In this document: positions 23,801 to 38,287 of the stretch, piece by piece
Position numbering within the stretch: the first letter of the stretch is position 1
Layout of the letters: every line of letters starts with the position of its first letter
Source: Echinococcus granulosus
Lineage: Eukaryota > Platyhelminthes > Cestoda > Cyclophyllidea > Taeniidae
Reading direction: 5' to 3'
DNA length: 64,000 bases
Assembly: GCF_000524195.1 (NCBI RefSeq)
Contig: NW_020170464.1
Span: forward strand, 120,431-184,430
Translations under genes and position numbers: made by a program
The notes under the pieces: generated by a model
Seen by the model: the letters and a program-made list of their open reading frames with translations, nothing else
Told to the model about the DNA's origin: nothing
Databases searched by the model: none

Positions 23801-25781
23801 TTTGTGGAATTCTTTTTGTCACGGGGAATCCTGTCAATAGTTCAGCTTGGAAAAGGAGGGTCCTCTTTTCTTCCATAGTTTGCTCTAGTGTACCTCTACA
23901 TGCGTCCATGTTGTCTTCCCCTTGACTTTTCGCCGTCCAAAAGGCGCTCTGATCGTGGTCTCACGAAGCGTCCATTGCGTGTTTTGCTTTCTTTGATTAT
24001 TTTCAAAGTGTAGACGCTGTTATCAACTTTTTGTGAGTATTTGAAGCAACCTCTAATCGAATCCGTTTTGTCTCCCTGCGGTATATTTGTTAACTTGGAA
24101 GTCCTCTTTGAAACCATTTTTGCTGTGTTGCTTGCTGATCGATTTAAAGGGGATGTTTTTCTCGTCTGCTAAATAATTTCACCTTGTAGGCTGAAACCAG
24201 CCTCTTCTGTTGGAGCGACTACATACCTAACGCCGTTTTTCTTTCCTTCGAAATAATCGTGTCAGGAATACCACATAGCAAAAGTTCCTTTTCTTTCGTC
24301 AAACTATCCAAGAATTAAGTGTCTGATTTTCGCTGGATAATTGCTAGCCTACATAGATGGTTGTTTTCGATCTTTTAAATTTGTTTTTGTAAGAAGGTTT
24401 TACTGGTTCACGTCCTGCGTTTTCAGCTCTCATGTTCGGCTCTAAATTGCTCCTTTCTCCCAGCATAATGGATTCCACTTTCTATTTTTAATAGACATTG
24501 TTTTATCAACATCTGGTCTTCCTTAAGCGCAGATAAGAGTGGCCTATTTTTTCAATTCTACACGTCATAATTTGCAATTTCTGCCGAGCTATTTGCTTCA
24601 CATTTTGCAACAATGCAATTTGACAACCTCCTCGTCCTCGGATTGACAGGATCCGTTTTGTGTATGTTCGTCGACATCTAATGATGCGGACGTTTTTGTT
24701 CTTGTCGCTCTTCCATCATACTTTGATTTAACCGTGGACAATTACTCTGTAGTAAGGAACTCGATGGCTTCACCGACTTTAACCGCCACATTTTGAGGGA
24801 TATCTTACCTTCTCTTACTGTAAATCTCATATTTCCGTTCGTAAAATTTAGTTCAGTTCCACCGCACTTTTTTCCGTAAACTGACATTTTGACCAGATGC
24901 CTTCTTGTAAACGTTAGCTCAAAATAAATACTAGGGCCTCTTGCCTATTTATTTGCTCTTCTTACCTCCAGATACAATACATCATGCAACGGTCTCTACA
25001 GTCGCATAACACGCGAGCTCTACCGCGTGCTGTCCACTTGGATTGAGGGCAAATCGGCGGCTACTTCGGACCACTTTTCTACTTCCACCTCCTCTGCTGC
25101 CACTACCTCTGCCGCCACCGACAACACTGACCACTCTTCTTCCACCACCCCCACCGACCCTACACGCAAGGAGATCACAGGGGTGCCTCGAGTTTCCTTG
25201 GGCATGGCAGTAGACTCTCTCAATACTCTCTACGGCACCCTCACCTGTATTACCGAGTTTGGTGGTAATTGCCTTCGCATGCTTGTCTTTCCTCGCCTAC
25301 CGGCGCTGTGCAGACGCCTCACTCGTATGACCACTGCTTCTGCTTCCAATACTCCACAATCCACCGCATCTGTGTCGAACCCAGCGGAGATGGTGGTGGT
25401 GATGGACCAGGAGGGCTTTCAGCAAACGTTCAACGCCTCTTCCGCCACCACTCTACTTTCCAACGCTGAGATGAGATCGCTGGACTCGCTTAAGAAACTC
25501 ATGAATGTGAGTGGCCAGTTAGTCCACCTCAATCTGTTGTAGCCATTTTTGATTGGCCCACCGATTATGTCATGCAGACGCGATTCGTGGGCCTATTGGC
25601 GGAGTGGCGTGTAAGGCAGAATCTGCCAGTGACGCCGGAGGCCTATAAGGCGGACTACGGAGTTATGGCGTCGTGTCTTTTCGCGTCGGCGGCACAGGCA
25701 GACCCACCGCGACCTCATGCCACTCCCGCGGGAGCACTCATTGTGACTAAACCACAGCCCCCCCTCAATGTCTCTCGCTAG
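20844..25781 (+). CDS. TAF6: TFIID subunit 6 (TAF6): histone fold plus HEAT domain
   Basis: Exons 20844-21399, 21488-21729, 22627-22794, 22861-23090, 24972-25506 and 25578-25781 join in frame to 644 residues and a TAG stop. TAF6 is a core TFIID subunit that pairs with TAF9 through a histone fold and helps load TBP at RNA polymerase II promoters. The histone fold spans about residues 60-128 (FPLEFFKSCAE, then SDIDSAALAMGM). The family hallmark HWLAIDGVQPA...NPPP crosses the exon 1-2 junction. The HEAT region begins near residue 270 (FRELTEACVG), contains NHWALRDFAAK in exon 4 and SRITREL in exon 5, and runs into exon 6. Compared with animal TAF6 there is a basic extension of about 55 residues before the histone fold and a Ser/Thr-rich insert in exon 5. 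The long Ser/Pro C-terminal tail of vertebrate TAF6 is absent. The intron 1 donor is GTGGGT; the shortest intron is 66 bases. Confidence 0.93.
21730..22626 (+). other. TAF6 intron 2
   Basis: 897 bases from GTGAGG to CTCTTCAG, phase 0. Nothing else seen inside. Confidence 0.8.
23091..24971 (+). other. TAF6 intron 4
   Basis: 1,881 bases from GTAGTG to ACCTCCAG, phase 2. Open frames on the minus strand here (for example near 23.9 and 24.7 kb) have no recognisable domain. Confidence 0.75.
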
Positions 25782-26780
25782 TTGCATAATTCCTTCTCTC
25801 GGCTGATCCAAGACGACCTGTACAAAGTTACCTTTATGTATTTCACAATCATGCCTGTTACCCGTTTTGCCCTGCTTTAAAGTAGTGGCAAGCTTTTGCA
25901 ATGCAGGGTCGCAACTGAGTATTGTTTGTGTTTGTTCTGCTGGGGTTCCATGGGTTTCTGCACGAAGTGTTGTATCCATGCCTAATTGTCAGTTAGAGGG
26001 GGAGGGGGGAGATCCGAGTTCCTCTGACTCCCTGTTTTTACTTTGCCGGTGGGATTCGGGTTTTGTTCGGTTGAGCTGATTACCCTAGCCATCCGAAAGG
26101 CGTCTTGGTCTGGCACGCGGGGGCTGGAGCGCTTCTAAGGCGGACGGAAGGTCTCATTGAAAGTCGAAAGAGCAATTTTTGGGGTTGTGGGGTCTGAAAG
26201 CTCATCAACTCAACTGTTAGGGCAGTCCATTTAAGGCGTCATACCTGCGACTTAATAAAGATCCACAAATCGACAGCATTTTTCGGTATATTCTATTACT
26301 TTGGGCTTTTTGGCGGCAGACAGGGATGTAAAATTACTGCTCAATTGACATAGTTTCCAAAAACTGTAACAGACTTAAATTACTGGTTGCAACTTTTATT
26401 TTTCCCTTGAGTGCATTACAACTTATGCGTTTAATTTGCAGTGTCCGAAAATTATTTTTGCAATTGTTAGAATTAGGAAGGCTTTTTAAACGAAACACAT
26501 ATATCAAAATTCCGTGTTTGTTTAAATTGCTATACTTCGTCATGAGCTGTCCCACCATCGGCACTCGGTCAAATCGCTGCCGCTGGGTAGGGCCGTCTGA
26601 GTTGTGGTGGGTGCTTTGATCGTTTTGGTACTAATGGACTTTATCAAATTCGGCTTTACGCTTTTGCCTTTATCGCGCAGAAGCCGTGTACCTAACTCGG
26701 TGCAATTCAGTTTCACTGAGAAATTGATTGTATTTAGCTTTCCAGACAATTCTGTGGGTTTTTTCCACTCTACCTGTCCC

Positions 26781-26792
<12 letters not shown>
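25782..26792 (+). other. TAF6-enolase intergenic region
   Basis: About 1 kb with no supported gene. A canonical AATAAA lies at 26,254-26,259, and a trans-splice-like acceptor for enolase at the right end. In Schistosoma the enolase gene is known as the downstream member of a polycistron with a ubiquinol-binding-protein gene; no such small gene is visible here. Confidence 0.6.
26254..26259 (+). terminator. Possible TAF6 polyadenylation signal
   Basis: AATAAA, 473 bases after the TAF6 stop. It is the only canonical hexamer I noticed in the gap before enolase. The position is plausible but unproven. Confidence 0.3.
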
Positions 26793-28269
<1,477 letters not shown>

Positions 28270-31200
28270 TCGTCATCGACGGTATCTTTCTTGCTGTCGT
28301 CTGGCTCGATCGTCGTAGATTTAAATACGTTGCCCCCGCGTTTATTATTACTCCCCTTTTTCGACAGCAGTAATGATTTGTCGAATTTTTTAAATTAAAA
28401 TTCCTCGAAGTTCTACATAGCGTTTTTCTCCATTCTCGTTGTAATTGGTGGTTGGTGAGGTTTATAAACCGGGGTTACTTTTGGAGCTACGCTTGGTTAG
28501 CGAACCACTGGCCTGTCCCATAAAGTGAAGCATTTCTGTTGTCGTGTGGCAGTTCTCTTATGGGAAGCCTCGATTCTCACGTCGCATCTGAGAGGCGCTC
28601 GGTTACTTCTAATACGTTGAGGAGGCTTTGGGTTTGGGGAGACTGGCGATCTCTCTGTCCCTTGCTTAGCCCAGTGAGGTATTCATTGCGAATTCGGCCG
28701 TCTACTCCCGGATTCTGTGATGTATAAGACGAAGCAGAGCAGTGTGTCCTCTGAGACGCCGATGTGACTTAGACGTATCGTTTGTCCGACGGTGTGTGAA
28801 TTGAACCACTACATCTGCATCGCCTGTCAGTAACATGATCGCTGCTTATCACTCCATGCCCGGCCAAATTAGATGCTTTAGCTTGTCCTGCGTCCCCTTT
28901 GTAAGTTGAAGGTGGATGAAATATGCATTTGTAAGGTGCAAAAATGGATTCTACTGTTTCTTTTTTGCCAGAGGCTGCATTCATAGAGGAGGTCAGAAGT
29001 TGCAACCTTTAAAAATGCAAAATTCGGACGATATTTAGGATGGATGCATTCATAAAACCATTTTGCCTGAAGAACAAACTCGTGTGAATGGTTTACTTTT
29101 TGAGACAGACGGTTGAGTTTTGTGTATCAACGTGTAAAGTCAATGACCGATTATTCTTGTGTCCCCACTGCCAGCACAAAATTGTTCTGCTAGGAATGAT
29201 CCAGGTGCTCCACTGACCGCACAGAGTACGCGCTTCTACAGTGAGCTTTTAATTACCATCCAACTGGTTGGCGTGGCAAATACCAGCCCTTTGACTGACT
29301 GAAAGCTAACGGGTAAAAGGTTGTTTTCATTGCCTTGTAATAGAGGCTGTGATCAATGTCCTACCCTGAAGCTTAGCAGACTTCGGCCCCAAAGTAGAGA
29401 ATGAAGATGAACAACTTATCAGTCAAACCCATGTGAAATATCACCCTTGCAATATTCTCTGCTGTTTTGAGGATATACGTCGGCGTTGTGTTCGATGCGA
29501 ATCGCAACACACCCCAGGCTGTTTCAAAATCGAAAATCCGTCACCGCTCAATTGCAAGCTTTTATTTCAACAGACACTGATCCATAAGGATTGTTTTACT
29601 GATTTCCCATGAATCAATGCTAAGTCCCCAGGACTACTTCGTTTCAGCGTGTCCCGCTCCCCAACCACTCGTATCGGTCGGACAGTCCCAAAGACCATAT
29701 ATCCAGTAGATTTCAAATAAGTATTCTAATAGTTGGCATAGTGCATTGAAGTGACGTGTAACCTGGTGAATATCGATTTTTTTCATCAACGACTTCAGAG
29801 TGTAACCACGATCGACTAAGATCGATAAGTGGCTGTGATATCGATTTTTCGGGTACTATAAATAGATGCTCAAAATGCCCACTTGTTCCAGTTACATTTT
29901 AAAGAGAGTATATAACTTGTAAAGTATTCTAGTTATTCAACTGTTGAACGGGTTCCCAAACGGGCAACATAGATGCTACTTGGGCTTAAATGCCTGCAAT
30001 ACAAAGAAATAATGTCGTAATGATTAATATGCATGACACTGGCAACGGTGCAGGCACCAACTTAGCCAAATTTGCATACTCTCATCGAACGTGATGTCGG
30101 CAAGTCACGCCATACGGTGTGGCATGGAGTGTCAAAAATACAGCCAATCGTATTCCAAAAGACCCCAGCCGAGTGACCTTGAACAGTCACGTACAGCAAA
30201 TTGGACCAATAGGCTCACGCCATCGAGTTGCAATCACGTAGCAAAAAAGATTTTCCATCATCTCGCATTGCAAATGGGAGCAAGGAATTTTTCACAGTGC
30301 TCACACAAAATATTTGATGCGACGTATCAAATAGTTAAAATTTGTTTTGCAATCTTTTGGTATGCTTGCTCTGCTTAACTTCGCACTAATCCACCCATGG
30401 CAGCGAAATATTACGGCCCTCCCCATTTAAAGTAAATGTTTATGCGAAAAGGGCTGACCTAGCAATTTAAGTGCATGAGAATATGATCGAAGCTGCATGG
30501 AGTTGTAGCACCATGCCTGTCAGAACCTTGCTTCAAACTGAAAAACATTTTAATCGTTAATGGTTTGAATGGCGTACGCAGTAGATTGGATCAATGGATC
30601 CAAACAGACGTGATTTTAGTGACCTGCAAATTCATCCACAAATGTGGCAAAGTTGTGGTCTCCAATACTTATTGGCTCTGCGGCTTTTTCGCATTTTCGT
30701 GCCTAGTTTTTATGGAAGGTAAGCTCTATTTGCCTAGATTCTAAATGGGTTGCCCCACCCGAAACCAGATAAATGGTCGCTACATCAACCATCACTTTTG
30801 GTTAGGCAAGCATCGGTCACTTTTCGCTGAAGCGTTAAAATGGGGTGGCTTTAACCTTGCACAATGGAGGCAAACATTCCACCCTATAAGATATTCGCGG
30901 GTAATTTCGTGCAATATCCGTGATCCGGGTAGGAATGACATTCGTCGGAAAATACGAATTATACATGAACTTGGTTTTCTCTTTGTTTTTCCCATTTGCG
31001 CACATGCCCTGACTGTAGGTTGAGTGTAATGGTTGCATAAATTTGAGGGTTAGGTAAACCCCAATTCCAGGTCATGACCGCGAGGTTGCCGTAGCAACGT
31101 CGGCACGCAGGCATTAGCATTCAAGGGTTAGAACATATACGCTGATTAGACGTACCATTACGAATATATAAAACATTTAAAAATAACTTGTATGCAAACA

Positions 31201-34200
31201 AGAAGTTATTAGAAGGACTGAATTGTTTAAAGGTGTCATCAAAAGTTTTTTGCAGAGCAGTTAAACGAATCAAAAATGTGCTTAATCGATCAAGGGATAA
31301 AACGATTGGCTGGTGCAAGATGAGGTGGACGCATCCCATACCTACAGCTGACCACCAAGCGGCGAATAAAATTTGAAGCGGTCAATGAAAAGCCACAGTA
31401 TCACAAGTTTGTTTGAATGCACCTTTTAGGCGGGAGGCGATCAGTGAACACAAATCTCGCTACGGAACAGTAGTCACCCCTTCGGGAGGGGAACGTGCGT
31501 AACACTCATCACTGCACCCCTTTCACAATATTACCAATACACAATACCTCTTTTCCTAATCAGTCCATGCGTTCCAAGGGAACGAAGGCCAAAGTGGGAG
31601 AATTAAACACCAGTCCTATCACATCCAATACCCTAAAGAGTCAATGAAATCTGGAATTTCTGTACTCTCAAGAGCTTTTTTATCCTTAGATCGACATTCT
31701 ACTTTACTTAGGTGAATTAAAATAAGCCTTCCATGTAGCCACGCCTGAATATTAGAACCAAACCTATTTGACCACATATTATTCTAACATTTCCCTGTTG
31801 AAGGAAAACGGTTGTGTGACCTTTAGAACGGCTTGCTTTAGATGAAACAGAATCTGACCTGACATTTTTTTGTAGTTGAAGTGAATAACCAAACGCATTT
31901 TAGGGAATGGTTTGGAAAAAAATTGATAAAAGTCTGGAGCAGTCAAACTATGCGAGACACCGCCAGCATGAGGCTTTAACGTGACCACGTCGAGGGCATT
32001 TACCTTTGACCAATTACGGCGAGAGTTCAGAGCTAAACCTGTCCCTAAAAGCACTCCTAGGCCCTCCGATAGGTGAAACGAGACAGTTGTGAACAGCGGC
32101 CATTGCATCCCGTGTGCATATGTGCGGGTGCGTTCGTGCCATACAGATATGGGTGGGTGAAGGGAGGACCAGCCACTGGATTACTCATTCAACACACCTC
32201 CTGGATGTGACAGCGTCAACCACCAATCACATTCCCATAAATGTTAGTCCAAAAGAGCGTTCAAAAAGTACTGTACACAACCTATTTATCAGCATTTGAG
32301 ATCAGAGCAGTCATGCTGGAGTTGCGGGGTCAGTGAGTGTGTAATTCCCGATCGTATAGAAACAACATAAACGGCGTTTGTTAGGGTTATGGTTAACGCC
32401 AGGAATTTTGACGCAAAACAGGCATTTTGGATGTTGCTATTGAAGAAGTTCGACATCTGGTCGCGATTTTTAGTGGGAATAAGATGTTAAAACTAGCTGC
32501 CCCGGCGATAAATGAAAGTGCTGCGAGAATTCTACCACGTTTCTATATTTTCTCTGTCACTTGTTTCTCAACACCTAAAATGCAGCTGCAGTAGTTTGTC
32601 TACTTAATACAAACAGTAGGTCATTTTCCAATGGCTAGGCTTAGGAGATGCACGTGAGGTAACGCTAAAAATGCGATAGATGCGCTTTCTATAATCATAT
32701 TTTGTGACAAAGGGGATATTTTTAGAATGAAAATAACTCCATTATGGTTACGATTATAGTGGTTATCAGAATTACGCGTTTGTTTCAACACATAAATCCT
32801 GGGTGTTCGAGTATTTTTGCTAATTTAATACCCCAGTTACGACAATAACCTTTAATTGTGCTCAATAGCAAGAAAATCCTCAGTAATCTCCGATTAGTTG
32901 CCAGGGTTTGAATTTCACTATGAGTGCAAAGACACCTGAATAAACCATGCCAGAAAAATTAATGGCTAGACCCGACATCAAAAATGGACCCGACAGTGTG
33001 TGTGCCAAAGGTCGATTCTGAAAAAAAGTTCTTGCAAGGATTCACAAAGCCTGAACAAATGCGACCGTTTCACCTGAGCATGTAACCAAAATTAGTGCTG
33101 TAAAAGATTCCCACTCAATGGTCTTATTGTTGAGAAACAAGTGGCTCCTTGAATCTACCACAGGCGAAATTGCTAACAAGAGGGTGAGCCCTGGAATGAT
33201 TTACAGTGATAGTATTACTTCAACAGGATAATTTTGGTAGCCAAAATTCACCTGTTGCTACCTCTTCCCCGACTCTATAAAAACATTTAATTTGCCTATT
33301 TTCTTAATAATGGGAGCCTCCAGCTCTCTCAATAGAGGTCTACTCGTGCTCCCTTAATAATTGAGTCACTAAATCCCTCTACCTGCTAATCATCGAGCTG
33401 GTTTAAAAATCGCCTTGTTTAGAACCAAAGTCTAGCTATAGCTTATGCATAAATGCGTAAAGCATTGATAGGTGATTAACCAAGGGAACGATATGTCCGA
33501 AACTTGGGGCGTTACAATATCCCCATAGATGAAAGCGCAGTTCAAATGGTCGGTGTACTATGACCGATGCATGGCATTCCCTGGAGTCATGCATTCAAGA
33601 TTTAAAATCTCTCGGGTTTGTATTGATGACAAATGTTTTACAGTTGATCTCGCATACCGGCTTCATTGAGACACTACAAGGAATAACGCTGTTGGATACG
33701 TTCGGCAGGCGAGAGTGTACTTGCAGCTGCTAGAAGCGAAAGCAATTCACAGTTCTCCAGATTTTATTATGCGCGTATATTGCCGAGCTTGAGACACACT
33801 AACATGATTTTAGGAATTGCATTTAGAGGAGAAAATCGCCCAAGTAAAACAATCGACGTGTTTTTCCATAAATCAAATGGAGTGAGAGGAAACCTCCGAA
33901 CTGGGGTTGGGGGAGGAAGGGACATTGTCACAGGACCTGTAATAGTAAGGCCAGTCGTGAAAAACTCTCCCAACATTATTTGCAGACCCACTCCATGCAT
34001 AAGTCACAAAATTTTATTCAAAAGTTCAAGAAGACCTCCCTCTACCGTCATTTATTAGCATCAAATGAAGATTTTTCTACTTGTGCAATATCGGCGCAAT
34101 CATACACAGGCTATCATCGCATCAAATGATGCAATCCCCACGGTGACTTACTGCACTGAAATGGCGAAGATCGCCATCTGTGTTACGAAATCCGATTTTA

Positions 34201-34509
34201 TGAGCAGAATATACGATTAGAAGAAACACTTTCTCATTGTATTATACGTAAAGACTTATTGGTAACTTTAACGCATGCCAGCATTACCCAGATGCATTTT
34301 ATAAAAAGAGAGCAATAGCACCATCCCACTATTTGCAAAGCTTTATTTTATAGAGTAAAAAGTTTTAGCCGAAGATTTCGTTCACAAGAAATTGCATTTG
34401 GTTGAATTTGGACCCTACTGAGAAAAAACGACTGGTCCCAAATTTTAAAACGTCATAACTTTAAAGTTTCGTTTCGGTTCACTCTGACTAAGGCTGATTT
34501 GCTGTTATC
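28270..34509. other. Large intergenic region, first part; no gene supported
   Basis: About 6 kb without a splice-consistent or homologous coding segment. A TATAAATA motif lies at about 29,859 near several ATCGAT motifs (29,775-29,845) and may be promoter-like, but no downstream gene is visible. An open stretch at about 30,488-30,743 (+) encodes a hydrophobic, cysteine-containing string without an ATG; I judge it noise-level. Confidence 0.45.
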
Positions 34510-34562
34510 GCTTCTCCACCACCGTCACCACTGTCGCCGCCGCCAACACCATCACCACTACT
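34510..34562 (+). repeat. Imperfect trinucleotide repeat (CAC/CCG/CTA-like)
   Basis: A run of about 17 triplets of the form CNN, mainly CAC and GCC, within TTCTCCACCACCGTCACCAC and the following bases. It is a low-complexity satellite without an open gene around it. Confidence 0.6.
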
Positions 34563-37500
34563 ATTCATTTTATTTAAAAACGTATCAAAATACTCCACTT
34601 ATGCACATGCCTTCCAATGGCACATAAAATGGGCAATTGATCCTATTCAGTACTCAGAATGGACGAGCAAATACTTTTAAGTGCAGTGTTTAACCGAAAT
34701 TAACATTATCAAATTAACCATTTAAAATGGAATCACACTACTGAGTCTGCCGTTACGAAGTGATAGAGGGCAACAACAATTCAACAAAGTAGTGGCAAAT
34801 ATGAAATGAACCCGCCTTAGACTACTGACCTGCCATGAGTATTGCAATGAATTTAGCAAAATTGCGCAGTCTTCGTTTCTTTCTCACAAACAGCTTTAGG
34901 ACACCCGTCAATCACGTGATTACCTAACCAGCAAAATAGACACAAGGCCATCTGAACACGACGTTCAGAAGACGGGGAAGGGGAGGCTGTGTAAAAGCAG
35001 GATGACAAATATTCAACGCCCTTTTTTGCCTCCGCCGAACGGTAACCACGCCCGTGCTATAGCGCCCTGTTTACACTTTAAAGTCCCCATTCTTCCCCAA
35101 TGCCATAGTAAGTAGTGCCAGCATGAAGAATTTACTTTAGCGAGCAGAAGGGATGGAGGACTATAGGCGAGGCCGGAAGGCCAAGGTGACGGGCGCAAAT
35201 CCATATCGTAGCAACTGAAGAACTTGTGCGGTTAAATATGTGGTTAAGAAAAACCTCAAAACATTACAATACCACCTACATTCCTCAACTTCTCCCTACG
35301 TTGATGGTAAAACTGCTTCACGGCTGGTAGGCTTTACGATGTCCTTATATATGAAACACACTACGGGGCCAAAAATGAACAATTTGAGCCTAACAAGTTA
35401 GAACACCTCCTTTTAAATAGTATATTTTAAGAATTTCTTGTATTTGAATCAGTCTTAAAGTCTGGAGTTCCCACCTTGTCATCTTCTCCCTGCCCCCAAT
35501 CCTACATCTTTTTGATAAAGCTAACTGAACAAATAAGATTTTTGTTAACAGTGGAAATACCAAACTATTTTCCCCCTGTGACACACGCAAATTTAAGCAC
35601 TTTACTTCACATAAAACATGAATGAGCCTCACAAGCTCCTTTTTTCTTTCTATAAACCCATCCATTCCCTTCGAGATCGTTAGAAAGTAGGGTAAGACTG
35701 TATTATGAAGTATCCAGAAAGGCTGAGTGGATAAGTCTACACTGATGACTTTTAATGGTGTGAGACCTCAACCACCTATATTCAAAAAATGCTTTACTCT
35801 ACCTAGGGATTGGTTAATTGCCAAAGCGGTATACTTGATCCTGACCTTGAAAAAAGAACATGATCAATTCACAGCGTACTTTCCTATCATTCATTCTGTG
35901 GATGTTTCCCGGCGTCATCAAAGCAGCCTCGACCTACTAAAACGTTCTCTCCGTCACACCTCAGCGCGTCGTAAAAAGCACACTTTGCAGCCCTGTATGT
36001 TTGCTGAACTTGATGCTTCACTCTTCTTTCTTTTGAAGAAACTACGTAACCAGGTTAGTTACCCTGGGGTTGTTTAGGCGTTTCAGCTATCTGGAACTTA
36101 GAGCTAAGGTGGCACTGCTAATATCAATAGGAAAGTAAATGACACCCAGCAGCAATCATTGCGCCGATGTTGTGACTTCCAAGCATCTGCATTTCTGTTG
36201 TCAAAGAGATGGCGTTGTAGTCCTGACGATTTAACATATTCAACTTGCTAACAAAAAGTATTTTTTTTTGCCGAATAAACAATGCCAATTTCACTCCACA
36301 TGATTAATTAACTGCCAGTACATTTTGACTTGGCCAGGCTTTGTGAAGTAAGATGTATTAATGAGTGTAAGAAATAGACCTCGATATCCTTTGAATGAGA
36401 TACCGCACCATGGTTCAGATGGAGTGTAACGATTTGTAAAACTTTTCGAGGGCTCTTCCAGCAAAACTACACATAAGTAAAAATTAATTTATGCCATAAT
36501 GAAATGGAATAGGCAAATGTTAAAACGGACCAATTAGTGCATTTCTCAAAAGCAAAAAATCAACCCATAGTAGGTGTTTGAGGGGCTGAAGTCACATACC
36601 GGTGACAAATTATAAAGCCATAACTCAACGTTCCATAAGACCAGTGGTAGATGGGGCCCTTAAATGGCAGCCAAGTCGTGATTATAATGCAAATGCTTAC
36701 CAATAACTTGACACCTGTCGGGTCACCCAACAAGTTGGGGTACAAGCCTAAATCCCCCGATGAAGCGGGTGAGGCACATAACTTTTGTCGGAATTAGTTC
36801 GTCTTGCACCACAGTAAGGTGGGCACCATTAATCACAGGTTTTATAGCGTTCGCCACTTCTCTTTAGCAATAATTAGATTTTATAGTCCTCGCTAAGGAG
36901 TCCGTCCGTTTGGACTCAGCAATGTGCTGTTTGATTTGAGTACGCGCGCCCTCCGTCCTCTGCTGGATAACAGGATCCTCTGTCCTTGCGTACACCAAGG
37001 ATAAACCTCACATTTCGGTGTTGTTGTACTACAGCTTCAGTGAAGATTTGAGCACTTGGATGTAAACGTACAAACAGCTAATAAATATGGTCATTTGCCT
37101 CCCAAAAGACAGAGTGTAGACCATATCATGCTAAGCTACCGAGAAAACAACCTCCGATCTATCCTTTTCGCAGGGCGTATGAGTCTGGAACTAACTTCAT
37201 TGTAAACCCACAGAGGGGTTGGGAGTGTGGCAAATAGGTAGTACGAGAAAAGCCCACAGTATCAGTTTGGCGAGCGAACGGTAAGATGCCGAACGGAACC
37301 GATGCAGTTTGATACACAAAAACAGCGCCGCTGTGATCATCTCGGTGTCAGGTGGTAATGCCTCTGGTGAACATGGAAGCGTGCATAATGCGTAGCCTCC
37401 GCGTTCATCTCCAGCTCGTTGTTTGCAATAGCTGAGGTCCATCTACTCAGTACATCGCGACTCGAAAGCGTTTGAGAAAGACTACTCCTCCGCAAACAGC

Positions 37501-38287
37501 CAGGAGAAGGCCTAACTCTCACAAGGTAACACAAGACTCCATACCTCATACTGCGAGACCAAGAAAACCCCATACTGCTCCGTACGATGGGAGAATAACG
37601 CTGCTTCACCCTAAGTATCCCCTGCTAGTCCCCTGGATGATTACCGCCTCTTCTTAGCATTGGGCTATCAAGTGCGTAAAAGAATAGACCATTGGGAAAT
37701 AGAAGTACAGTAGAAATCGAGATGATTAGAGTTGGGTGTTTGCGGAATTCACCACTAGCTTGTAGCTTGTTAGTAAAGGATGATAATTGTGAATGTTTTA
37801 ACGAGTAGAAATACCTCGAGAAACCTTATGCAGTTACTTGACTTTTATTACAAAAAAATCGCATGGACGCATCTGGGTGAACAAGAAAATGGAGCCTCAC
37901 AATTTCTTTTGAAGGAAGATTGACATCTGTTATTCAAACAGTGTATCCCAAAGCTTAGAAACGCTCAAAAAAGTGAAGCGACTTCACAGAACTGCTTCGC
38001 TGGATGATGAATACAGCTACAACCTCAGGTGCTTGCACTACAAAATCGACGTACAAATACATTTTCCTCATTAATAGTCACCACAGATAACAGTACCATC
38101 ACCGTCTTAGACGCTCCAAACGCATGAGATAGCATACACACTGCAAAATAGGAAATAGAAGTAGTCACAGGCGAACTACAGTAGCAATACAACATCAGAG
38201 GTGGAGAGAGAGTAGTGTTAGAGAATAAAAGGGGAGGTTTTAATCACTATCGTCACCAGCATTAGTGGATGGTGGACCCCAAGGAGT
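34563..38287. other. Large intergenic region, second part
   Basis: No gene recognised. The longest open frames, 35,727-36,077 (+) and 37,337-37,609 (-), show no domain and no good splice context. A TTTATT on the plus strand at 37,846-37,851 reads AATAAA on the minus strand and could serve MEK, about 440 bases past its stop. Confidence 0.4.

Noticed and set aside
30488..30743. Hydrophobic cysteine-containing plus-strand open segment as a membrane-protein exon
   Set aside because: Stop-free stretches of this length are frequent in the window; there is no clear acceptor and two frames are open.
35727..36077. 116-codon plus-strand open frame
   Set aside because: It begins at a GTG, has no splice context or recognisable motif, and its codon use resembles the AT-rich background.
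37337..37609. Minus-strand open frame as a retrotransposon fragment
   Set aside because: No reverse-transcriptase, integrase or gag motif visible.
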